Below are positions 58,176 to 64,000 of a stretch of DNA of 64,000 bases, in pieces; position 1 is the stretch's first letter, and each line of letters opens with the position of its first letter. Where the stretch lies: contig JAZRFY010000030.1 of assembly GCA_045643885.1 (NCBI GenBank), positions 124,001 through 188,000 on the forward strand, written 5' to 3'. The notes under the pieces are model-generated. The model searched no databases and had not been told where the DNA came from. It saw only the letters and a list, made by a program, of their open reading frames with translations. Made by a program: the position numbers and the translations under genes. This DNA comes from RGIG4608 sp045643885 (GTDB taxonomy: Bacteria; Bacillota; Clostridia; Oscillospirales; CAG-272).

Positions 58176-58997
58176 TTAATACATCAATTTATCGACGTCA
58201 GCAAGTGAGTCAAATACAAAATCAGGCTTATCCGACACATCTGCTTTTTCAACGTCCTCGTCTGTAGTCTCCCCCGATAAAACGAGCACAGATGTAACAC
58301 CGAAATTCTTTCCAAGAGCAATATCGGTATAAAGTCTATCACCGAAAATACACATTTCATCATTAGAAAATCCGGCGAATTTACCAATCATTTCTATGGT
58401 TTCCTTATATGGCTTTCCAAAATATGTAGGAGTCTTCCCTGTTGACGCAGTTATGAGCGCCGCAATAGCACCACTATCGGGAATAAATCCATCTTCTGTC
58501 GGACAGTTGAAATCGGGATGTGTAGAAATATACTCTGCCCCATTTCTTATCAATCTGCAAGCTATATTAAGCTTTTCATACGTTAATGATGTATCAAAGC
58601 TACTTACCACAATATCTGCAATTGGATTTTCTTCTCCGTTCACAACCTCGACTCCCTTATTTTTGTATTCTTCAACAAGTTCATCGGTGGCGACCATATA
58701 TACGGACTTTTCTTTTCTGTATGCAAGCAAAAACTCGCGCGTAACGTCACCCGATGTCATTATTTCATCCTCTCGAGGCTCAAACCCAAGTCTTGCGAGT
58801 TTATTGAAATAAAAGCTTGATGTGTGTGATGCATTATTTGTAAAAAATAATACTTTTTTTCCACTACTTCTCAAATTTTTAATAAAACGTTTAGCAAACT
58901 CAAACGGAACACCACCGAGATAAATTGTTCCGTCCATATCAAAAATAAAAAGCCTTTTATCTTTGATAATTTCAATATCAGGATTTTTAAAATTCAT
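58176..58997 (-). CDS. HAD-IIA sugar/glycerol phosphatase (NagD/AraL-like)
   Basis: This 273-residue phosphatase has nucleophile motif FDMDGTIYLGG (residues 19-29), TNNASHT as motif II, GKPYKE with the motif III Lys, and FGDRLYTDI as motif IV. The cap type is HAD-IIA. Family members dephosphorylate nucleotides, p-nitrophenyl phosphate, glycerol phosphate or sugar phosphates. It follows the glycerol-1-phosphate dehydrogenase gene by 10 bp, a pairing like araL-araM of Bacillus, so a glycerol-phosphate substrate is plausible. Confidence 0.88.
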   Translation of the reverse strand: MNFKNPDIEIIKDKRLFIFDMDGTIYLGGVPFEFAKRFIKNLRSSGKKVLFFTNNASHTSSFYFNKLARLGFEPREDEIMTSGDVTREFLLAYRKEKSVYMVATDELVEEYKNKGVEVVNGEENPIADIVVSSFDTSLTYEKLNIACRLIRNGAEYISTHPDFNCPTEDGFIPDSGAIAALITASTGKTPTYFGKPYKETIEMIGKFAGFSNDEMCIFGDRLYTDIALGKNFGVTSVLVLSGETTDEDVEKADVSDKPDFVFDSLADVDKLMY

Positions 58998-59007
58998 ATC
59001 TCACCTT

Positions 59008-60201
59008 TTAATTATTTTTTTTAGCATTTAAGATATTCATCAAAGCACACGTTGCCTTTTGCGCATATTCTTCAAGCATTCCTTGATCTCTCAAATAGAA
59101 AAGAATAGTATATCTATCTCTCATAGTGAGCGCGCGGTGAATACCGTCAATGATTACCTGAGCATCTGTAACAGTTGGAGGCACATTCATCTTAACACAA
59201 AAATCCTCAACTGCATCAAAATACGGAAGGTATTTTGAAATCAATTCTTTAAGATGCTCATCATTGGTTTCCTGATAAAGCATTTTATACATTATAGCCA
59301 CAAGACGCGTCGCTTCGCACACCTCAAGTCCATGCAAATGAGGATGATTGCCGTGCTCTATATCATAAAGCTCCCACGCGTGGGCAATTATGTGCTCAGA
59401 GCCCGATGCAGGACGAGAATTCCCTGTATAAGCCATTCCAAGACCTGTTACAAGAAATCCTTCCATAATATTCTTGATGCATCCCTTATCTCGCTTTGCC
59501 AGTTCATATCCGTTCTCAAGACATTTATTGGTAGCGTCAATAACGTCTTTTGCAATTTTGTCACAGAAATATTCTCCCGAATAATCTCTGGCAAGCTCCC
59601 AGTCAAGAATACCTATGTATTTACCAAACATATCGCCAATGCCTGCAAGCATCATCTCGAACGGAGCGTCCTTAAGAATATCAAGATCTCCTATAATATA
59701 TTTAGGAGTTGTACACTGAATGGTAGCTTTTGAGCCGTTGAAGAGAAAGGGTGTGCCGGCAGAAGCATATCCGTCCATAGAGGGGGCTGTTCCAACTACG
59801 CCATACGGAAGATTAAGACGGTAACTTGCAAGACGGCAAGAGTCATTTACAGTTCCCGAACCAACTGCCAAAATAAAATCAGGAAGCTCTGAATATGCAA
59901 ATATATTGGGCTTTGCACAAGGATCGCTTGCATTAAGAATAATTTTTCCCAAGGTATCAGGATTAGGCAATATTACTTCTCCTTCAAGAATGCAAGTACG
60001 ATAATGCTTCCCTGCCTCTTTAAGTATTTTCTCAACAGTCTTGCCCGCAGCGGCATACGTATTACTGTCCGCCACCATATATATTTTATTGTAATCCTTT
60101 AAAATTTCGGGTATATTGTTTATTGCCCCTGATGAAATATCATAACCCTCCAATGGAGCTTTGTGATAACCCATCGAGCAACCACATTCAAATTTTATCA
60201 T
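59008..60201 (-). CDS. sn-glycerol-1-phosphate dehydrogenase (AraM/EgsA-like)
   Basis: This 397-residue iron-containing-ADH-fold enzyme should interconvert dihydroxyacetone phosphate and sn-glycerol 1-phosphate with NAD(P)H. NAD motif GSGTVNDSCR (about 112-121) and TAPSMDGYAS precede the metal ligands: the Asp of GDMFGKY and His residues in GSEHIIAHAWE and HPHLHGLEV. Length matches B. subtilis AraM. In Bacillus the product feeds heptaprenylglyceryl phosphate. No PcrB gene is seen here. AGGAG precedes the start. Confidence 0.92.
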   Translation of the reverse strand: MIKFECGCSMGYHKAPLEGYDISSGAINNIPEILKDYNKIYMVADSNTYAAAGKTVEKILKEAGKHYRTCILEGEVILPNPDTLGKIILNASDPCAKPNIFAYSELPDFILAVGSGTVNDSCRLASYRLNLPYGVVGTAPSMDGYASAGTPFLFNGSKATIQCTTPKYIIGDLDILKDAPFEMMLAGIGDMFGKYIGILDWELARDYSGEYFCDKIAKDVIDATNKCLENGYELAKRDKGCIKNIMEGFLVTGLGMAYTGNSRPASGSEHIIAHAWELYDIEHGNHPHLHGLEVCEATRLVAIMYKMLYQETNDEHLKELISKYLPYFDAVEDFCVKMNVPPTVTDAQVIIDGIHRALTMRDRYTILFYLRDQGMLEEYAQKATCALMNILNAKKNN

Positions 60202-60275
60202 ATACTTTTATCTCCTATACATTTTTCCATTACTTCAAACAATATAAGTATGATGCCATCTCCACTTTTAATAAT

Positions 60276-60303
60276 ATTATAACTTTACACATTATATTGT
60301 CAA
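60276..60303 (-). promoter_or_regulatory. Promoter of the araM-like/HAD operon
   Basis: Consensus TTGACA and TATAAT hexamers at 60298-60303 and 60276-60281 have a 16-bp spacer. The leader of about 70 nt has no terminator, so GlpP control is not evident here. Confidence 0.87.
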
Positions 60304-60493
60304 TAGTTTTTTAAAAATTCATGTATCTCCCACCCCATCAACCCCAATTCTTTTAGAGATTGATATTATGTATTGCTATACAAAACCTGTCGAAAAGTGT
60401 TGGCAAAAGAGGCAAATTTAACCGAAACACCCCGTCTTCAAAATTCAAAAAAGAAACAGGTATGACAGTATAGAGGATCTCATATATAAAAAC

Positions 60494-60524
60494 AGATCCC
60501 ACTTCCGGAGGAGAAGTGGGATCT
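60494..60524 (-). terminator. Intrinsic terminator of the SipW operon
   Basis: A perfect 12-bp stem (AGATCCCACTTC, 60494-60505, paired with 60513-60524) is followed by five T on the minus strand, 31 bp past the TasA-like stop. Confidence 0.92.
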
Positions 60525-60554
60525 ATTTTTAATGTTTTAGATTTCTCAATTAAA

Positions 60555-61127
60555 TTACTGAGCGTTGCCCTGGATTGCGCTTACTGTATAAGCGATTGTG
60601 CAGCTCTTATCCTGATATTCGTTGCCTCTATCTTCAGGAAGAGAGATTCTTACTCTAACAACTGCAGGGTCTGTGCCGGGAGCCAAATCCTGTACTGAAG
60701 ATGATGCGCTGATGTTACCGTTTGCGTCAGCTGTAGCAACTACGCCGTCAAAAGAAACCTCAAGACCGCTCCAAAGACCTGTATCAGAAACTACAGAGAT
60801 AATTGTTGCGAAGTCGATAGTTACGTTACTGTTATTTTTTACTACTACATCGAATTCATAGTAGTCACCGGGAACCATAAGGTCGATAGTGATTGTGTTT
60901 ACACCGTTAGCGTCTTCTGTGCTTGAGAAAACAGTTTCGGGTACGTTTGCACCAAGAGTTGAACCGTGTGTGATTTCATTAACTGTTGCAACAACTTCAA
61001 CCTTACCGGATGTAACTGCAACGTTAACGGTTTCTCCAGATGTAAAAAGTGCGTAGGTTGATCCTGCAATAAGGCTAAGGCAAAGAACGATAGTCATTAT
61101 TGAGGACAAAATTACTTTCTTTTTCAT
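60555..61127 (-). CDS. TasA/camelysin-like secreted protein with SipW-type signal peptide
   Basis: This 190-residue protein has a basic start (MKKK), one hydrophobic helix and the junction GSTYALFTSGETV, the pattern of SipW-dependent signal peptides (cleavage after about residue 26). The mature part is beta-rich with the LMVPGDYYEFDVVVKNNSN stretch typical of TasA/CalY fibre proteins, and it lacks Cys apart from one near the end. It should be processed by the SipW-type peptidase of the same operon and may form matrix fibres. AAAGGA precedes the start. It is the last gene of the operon. Confidence 0.85.
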   Translation of the reverse strand: MKKKVILSSIMTIVLCLSLIAGSTYALFTSGETVNVAVTSGKVEVVATVNEITHGSTLGANVPETVFSSTEDANGVNTITIDLMVPGDYYEFDVVVKNNSNVTIDFATIISVVSDTGLWSGLEVSFDGVVATADANGNISASSSVQDLAPGTDPAVVRVRISLPEDRGNEYQDKSCTIAYTVSAIQGNAQ

Positions 61128-61152
61128 TTGAATTTTTTCCTTTCAAAATTAT

Positions 61153-61166
61153 TATGTTCGAACATA
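61153..61166. promoter_or_regulatory. Perfect 14-bp palindrome upstream of the TasA-like gene
   Basis: TATGTTCGAACATA is perfectly palindromic and lies 25 bp before the TasA-like start, within the 108-bp gap of the operon. It is a candidate protein-binding site. No promoter is clear around it. Confidence 0.45.
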
Positions 61167-61235
61167 GACTTGCTAATGATAAGGCCGAAATCTCAAGTCT
61201 TAAAATTTCGGTTCTTTTTTTGATATTGATATCAA

Positions 61236-61898
61236 TCACTCTGCTGCTTTAGTTGTCTGCACGGCATTGACCACAAGGTCAAACACCGCACGTTTTCCCA
61301 TTGCCGCGTTGTTATTGATACCAACGGAGCTTGCGCCATCAAGGAATGTAACTTTAACACTGAATTCCTCACTCTCCTCGCCAGCCAATAGCGTTCCAAC
61401 TTCAAACTGATATCCGTCTGTTAAGTCGGATAGCCTCATAGTAGTTGATTCTCCCTTATGATTGGTAACCACCACCTGCAACTGATCGGCAAGTGCGTTG
61501 TACTCGGTCAAAAGAACGATTTCAACACTATAAGTAAAGGCCACGTTGGAGTAGTTTGTCGATTCAGGATTATCGTCATTGATGATCCTCAATTTCGCCT
61601 CAAAATAGCTTCCTGGAGCAATCCTGATGTCACCTGCATCCATTCCAAACATATTCTTATCAGTTTTCCCTGTGAAATCATATACTGAATCGTCTATGAC
61701 CACGTTAGACTTACCGCTGTTATCAATCGCCTTATACTCGAGATAGGTTCTTTGGAGCGTTAAGTTGAGTTGACCGGCCTCAAAGTGGTTTTTCACAGAG
61801 AGCTTATCCGTATACAATGCATACGTCATAGCAATGATAATACTCATGCACAATAGAATGATTGAGCAAGAGACAAGCAAAACTCTCTTGATTTTCAC
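61236..61898 (-). CDS. Second SipW-type exported protein
   Basis: This 220-residue protein starts at the GTG seven bases after AGGAGG. The signal segment VKIKRVLLVSC...MTYALYTDKL has the same Y-A-L-(F/Y)-T junction as the TasA-like neighbour. The mature domain is beta-rich, with APGSYFEAKLRIINDDNPES in the position of TasA's conserved strand pair. It may be a fibre subunit, an assembly factor or an anchor like TapA. No Cys remain after cleavage. About 108 bp separate it from the TasA-like gene. Confidence 0.82.
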   Translation of the reverse strand: MKIKRVLLVSCSIILLCMSIIIAMTYALYTDKLSVKNHFEAGQLNLTLQRTYLEYKAIDNSGKSNVVIDDSVYDFTGKTDKNMFGMDAGDIRIAPGSYFEAKLRIINDDNPESTNYSNVAFTYSVEIVLLTEYNALADQLQVVVTNHKGESTTMRLSDLTDGYQFEVGTLLAGEESEEFSVKVTFLDGASSVGINNNAAMGKRAVFDLVVNAVQTTKAAE

Positions 61899-61951
61899 TG
61901 TCTGTCCTCCTTCCAAACAGTTATATGAAACATTGTGTTGCCACAATGATA

Positions 61952-62698
61952 TCAACTAACCAAAATAATAACTGTACCGCCGACAAGCTCTATCATCTTT
62001 ATAGCCTCGATAGAGAAGGCATCCGCTTTAATGATAAAGGGCTTGGTAAGAATACCGTCGGCAAGCACCTTTACGCGCTTTTCGCGTTTACTGATAAGTC
62101 CCTTAGCCTTAAGGATATCGAGAGTGATTACCTCACCTGCCTCGAAATGCTTATCAATAACGCCAATATTAATTTCTGCTTTTCTACCCTTACCTGCACC
62201 GCGTTCGTAGGCAACGAAGCTCATTGCCTGATCATCACTAAGGATAGCGTCAGCCTCGATAGCATCGATATGCTCAATTCCCGCCGCAAGCTCTGCAATT
62301 TCTTCAGAAAGCACGATGGGAGCTATAACGGGCACCACGATGGGTTCAACCTCTTCGACGGGCTCTTCCTCGGGTTCGGGATCAGCCACAACGATGGGAG
62401 CAACAACAACGATGGGTTCTTCCTCTTTGATGGGTTCTTCCTCAGGTTCAGGCTCAGCCTCAACAATAGGAGCAACCACAACGATGGGTTCAACCTCTTC
62501 GACGGGCTCGCGCTCAACAACTGTTTCAACAACAGGCACGGGAGCGGGTTGTATTTTAGCTTTTTCTTTCTTTTCTTTCTTTGTTTCCTTTGCTTCCTTC
62601 TTCTTGTGGCTCAAAATAATGTCAACAACGACATATGTAAGTGTACCCAAAGCAAGAACAGTAGCAAATATCAAGAAAATGACTATAAATGTGTACAT
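61952..62698 (-). CDS. Membrane-anchored protein with uL15-like C-terminal domain
   Basis: This 248-residue protein has an N-terminal membrane helix (about residues 3-28) and a Lys/Glu segment (31-48). Three imperfect 24-residue acidic repeats follow (EPVEEVEPIVVVAPIV type, about 64-130). The globular C-terminal domain (about 165-246) matches the pattern of the C-terminal half of ribosomal protein uL15: AEINIGVIDKHF, VITLDILKAKGLI, VKVLADG, then FSIEAIKMIELVGG. The basic rRNA-binding arm of true uL15 is replaced by the membrane anchor and repeats, so it is not a ribosomal protein. It lies between the SipW peptidase and its likely substrates, which suggests a role in their export or assembly. 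GAGGT lies before the ATG. Confidence 0.82.
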   Translation of the reverse strand: MYTFIVIFLIFATVLALGTLTYVVVDIILSHKKKEAKETKKEKKEKAKIQPAPVPVVETVVEREPVEEVEPIVVVAPIVEAEPEPEEEPIKEEEPIVVVAPIVVADPEPEEEPVEEVEPIVVPVIAPIVLSEEIAELAAGIEHIDAIEADAILSDDQAMSFVAYERGAGKGRKAEINIGVIDKHFEAGEVITLDILKAKGLISKREKRVKVLADGILTKPFIIKADAFSIEAIKMIELVGGTVIILVS

Positions 62699-62723
62699 TA
62701 GAGTACCTCACTGTTCAATTTAG

Positions 62724-63485
62724 TTATTCTTTGTCAGAATCCTCTTGGCTTTCGGAGTTTTTCTGTTCCATAGCTGCAAGCTTTTTGCGAAGCTCCTCAA
62801 GCTCATCGTCCTTCTTCTGAAGTTCTTCAGCTGCGCGCTTCTTCTTATCTGCGTTAATTACGTCCATAATCTTCATAATCTCAAGCAAGATGATTATGAA
62901 GCAAGGAACGATAACGATACAAATCGTTCCAATGGGCTGCTTGATGATTGTAAGGAAAAGTCCTATCAAGTAGCTCTGTCCAACCACTTCACCGATAACG
63001 TAGTTGGGATTGTTGGGAATAGATGTGTCAATAACCTGCTGGAGAGTGTTTGAATCGGAATTCTTATTGTCACCCTCAAGGTAGATCAAAAATCCGCCTG
63101 TTTCCTTTTCAACAATGTCAACAACACGGTGAGTGATCGTTAGCTGGCTTGTATAAAGGTAACGGAATGTCAAAACGTCATTCTTCTCAATGCTTCTATA
63201 CCACTCGTCCGCTTTTTCGGGAGAATCGGGCATGGCTTTAACAAAAACCATTGAGTATTTAGGAATGCTTTTGATTTCAAATGATGAAACGTCGGTCAAA
63301 TCACATTTTTCCATGGAGTCTGACACAACAACTCTCATCTGATATCCGAAAATTTCGGATGCACCGTCAACGTCCTTTTTGGCAAATACAGTAAGGATTA
63401 CTGCGATTATGCAAAGTGCCAAAAAAAGATACATCAAAACGTTTCCGGCTATTTTCCCTATTTTCTTAATTGTTTGTTTATTCAT
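62724..63485 (-). CDS. sipW: Signal peptidase I of the SipW (Ser/His) type
   Basis: This 253-residue membrane protease has one N-terminal helix (about 12-35), catalytic Ser57 in VVVSDSMEK, and His119 in LTITHRVV in place of the bacterial Lys. That makes it the ER-type, SipW subgroup. A second membrane helix (about 180-205) is followed by a Lys/Glu coiled-coil tail (about 212-253) that is longer than in B. subtilis SipW. Its substrates are probably the three small exported proteins encoded around it. It overlaps the upstream gene by 8 bp. Confidence 0.92.
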   Translation of the reverse strand: MNKQTIKKIGKIAGNVLMYLFLALCIIAVILTVFAKKDVDGASEIFGYQMRVVVSDSMEKCDLTDVSSFEIKSIPKYSMVFVKAMPDSPEKADEWYRSIEKNDVLTFRYLYTSQLTITHRVVDIVEKETGGFLIYLEGDNKNSDSNTLQQVIDTSIPNNPNYVIGEVVGQSYLIGLFLTIIKQPIGTICIVIVPCFIIILLEIMKIMDVINADKKKRAAEELQKKDDELEELRKKLAAMEQKNSESQEDSDKE

Positions 63486-64000
63486 AAGTCCAGTCTCTCT
63501 TTTCTATAACGGTGGTATAGAGCTCAAAGTCCACGTCACATCCCTGAATCTCATTTCCAACTGATTCGGGAATGTAATAAATAACCTTGACGCTTTGCGT
63601 TGATGCTTCAGTAAGATCTATCGTTACTAACAGCTCATCGAGCTCGAAAAGCTCACTCAATGCGTTATCGCAATAAACCTTGCCGTTGTATTCTATTTTA
63701 ATATAGAAATTATCGTGCAACGCATTTCTTTCCTGTCCTGTGTGAACGAAGGAGAAGGTTAAGTCATATGGAGCATTTTTATCCGTTTCGGTAATGAGAT
63801 CAACCTCGGCATGATAACCGGGAATAATGGCGATATCACCAAACTCAACAAGCTGGGGCTCACCGAATTGAAGATCAACCTTAAAGAAGTACTCTCCCTC
63901 GGGCGCATACAGCATTTGTGTCATCAATGCAGTACCGGTCAAGAGCGAAACGCTGAGCAAGACCAATAAGCATCTCATAAATATCTTTTTATTAATAACC
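63478..64000 (-). CDS. Exported TasA-like protein, 5' end outside the window
   Basis: The minus-strand frame is open to the window edge. An ATG at 63978 lacks a ribosome site, and the preceding in-frame residues INKKIF supply the basic end of a signal peptide, so the true start is probably just outside. A hydrophobic stretch (LLVLLSVSLLTGTALM) leads to a beta-rich domain of about 140 residues with FGDIAIIPGYHAEVDLI, similar in style to TasA-like strand pairs. The junction MLYAPEGEYF is not the classic SipW pattern. Its stop overlaps the sipW start. Confidence 0.72.
   Translation of the reverse strand, partial: VINKKIFMRCLLVLLSVSLLTGTALMTQMLYAPEGEYFFKVDLQFGEPQLVEFGDIAIIPGYHAEVDLITETDKNAPYDLTFSFVHTGQERNALHDNFYIKIEYNGKVYCDNALSELFELDELLVTIDLTEASTQSVKVIYYIPESVGNEIQGCDVDFELYTTVIEKRDWTYE

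Larger units (their letters stand above)
60202..60554. other. Intergenic region between araM-like and TasA-like genes
   Basis: These 353 bp carry no gene that I can support. On the minus strand, TTGACA (60298-60303) and TATAAT (60276-60281), 16 bp apart, form the promoter of the araM-like gene. The stretch 60310-60480 shows no motif. The terminator at 60494-60524 belongs to the gene on the right. Confidence 0.75.

Noticed and set aside
61153..61166. LexA/DinR box
   Set aside because: Gram-positive LexA sites read CGAAC-N4-GTTCG. Here the half-sites are in the opposite order (GTTC-GAAC), so it is only an unassigned palindrome.
62316..62723. Gly/Ser/Thr-rich plus-strand frame opposite the uL15-like protein
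   Set aside because: The low-complexity translation is an artefact of reading the acidic Glu/Pro/Val repeats in reverse.

Overview
The window is ordinary chromosome of a low-GC, endospore-forming member of the Clostridia, probably a gut or rumen fibre degrader. The evidence is gene content: the sporulation genes gerW/ytfJ and spoVT, a SipW-type signal peptidase operon, Rex, ScpAB, DnaD/DnaI-type replication proteins, GlpP, AGGAGG-type ribosome binding sites and TTGACA-N16/17-TATAAT promoters. I see no rRNA, tRNA, CRISPR array, insertion sequence or prophage.

Layout. (1) 1-4.6 kb: the end of a secreted Cys/His-repeat protein, a lone trpB, and kduI-kduD for pectin-derived uronates. (2) 4.8-13.0 kb, plus strand: housekeeping genes lon-engB-M50 protease-scpA-scpB-DUF2953-gerW-D,D-carboxypeptidase-rluB. 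(3) 13.0-19.0 kb, mostly minus strand: prmC, a 70-residue membrane peptide on the plus strand, then rex-dnaD-dnaI and comEB-rimI-tsaD. A cluster of DnaA-box-like 9-mers precedes rex. (4) 19.1-25.6 kb: a two-subunit aconitase X and an old-yellow-enzyme/FAD reductase face a polar amino-acid ABC importer across a shared control region. This looks like an uptake-plus-catabolism module for an unidentified amino-acid-like compound. (5) 25.6-31.2 kb: spoVT, a metallo-beta-lactamase-fold hydrolase, a metallophosphoesterase and a GH78 rhamnosidase. (6) 31.2-53.4 kb: a large minus-strand glycan-utilisation operon. It encodes a sugar ABC importer without its ATPase, three surface lipoproteins (GH43, CBM9-like, Cys/His-repeat), GH3, two GH2 enzymes, a SorE-like dehydrogenase, a PfkB kinase and a DUF4091 protein. 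An ArsR-type regulator with an unfamiliar C-terminal domain diverges from it. (7) 53.5-60.2 kb: a phosphomannomutase-like HAD protein and a glycerol-phosphate region: a three-gene flavoprotein dehydrogenase operon with a leader terminator, divergent glpP, and an araL/araM-like pair. (8) 60.5-64.0 kb: a SipW/TasA-type secretion operon containing a membrane-anchored protein whose C-terminal domain resembles ribosomal protein uL15.

How the parts fit. Regions 1, 5 and 6 suggest a plant cell-wall (pectin, arabinan or hemicellulose) degrader. Surface lipoproteins bind and trim glycan, the ABC system imports oligosaccharides, cytosolic GH2, GH3 and GH78 enzymes finish hydrolysis, and sugar-phosphate and uronate enzymes feed central metabolism. 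Region 7 handles glycerol phosphates, probably under glycerol-3-phosphate-dependent antitermination. Region 8 probably secretes matrix or fibre-like proteins.

The least-described items are the uL15-like membrane protein in the SipW operon, the aconitase X/flavoenzyme/ABC module, and the DnaA-box cluster in front of rex-dnaD-dnaI. All functional calls come from reading motifs by eye; no database search was run.
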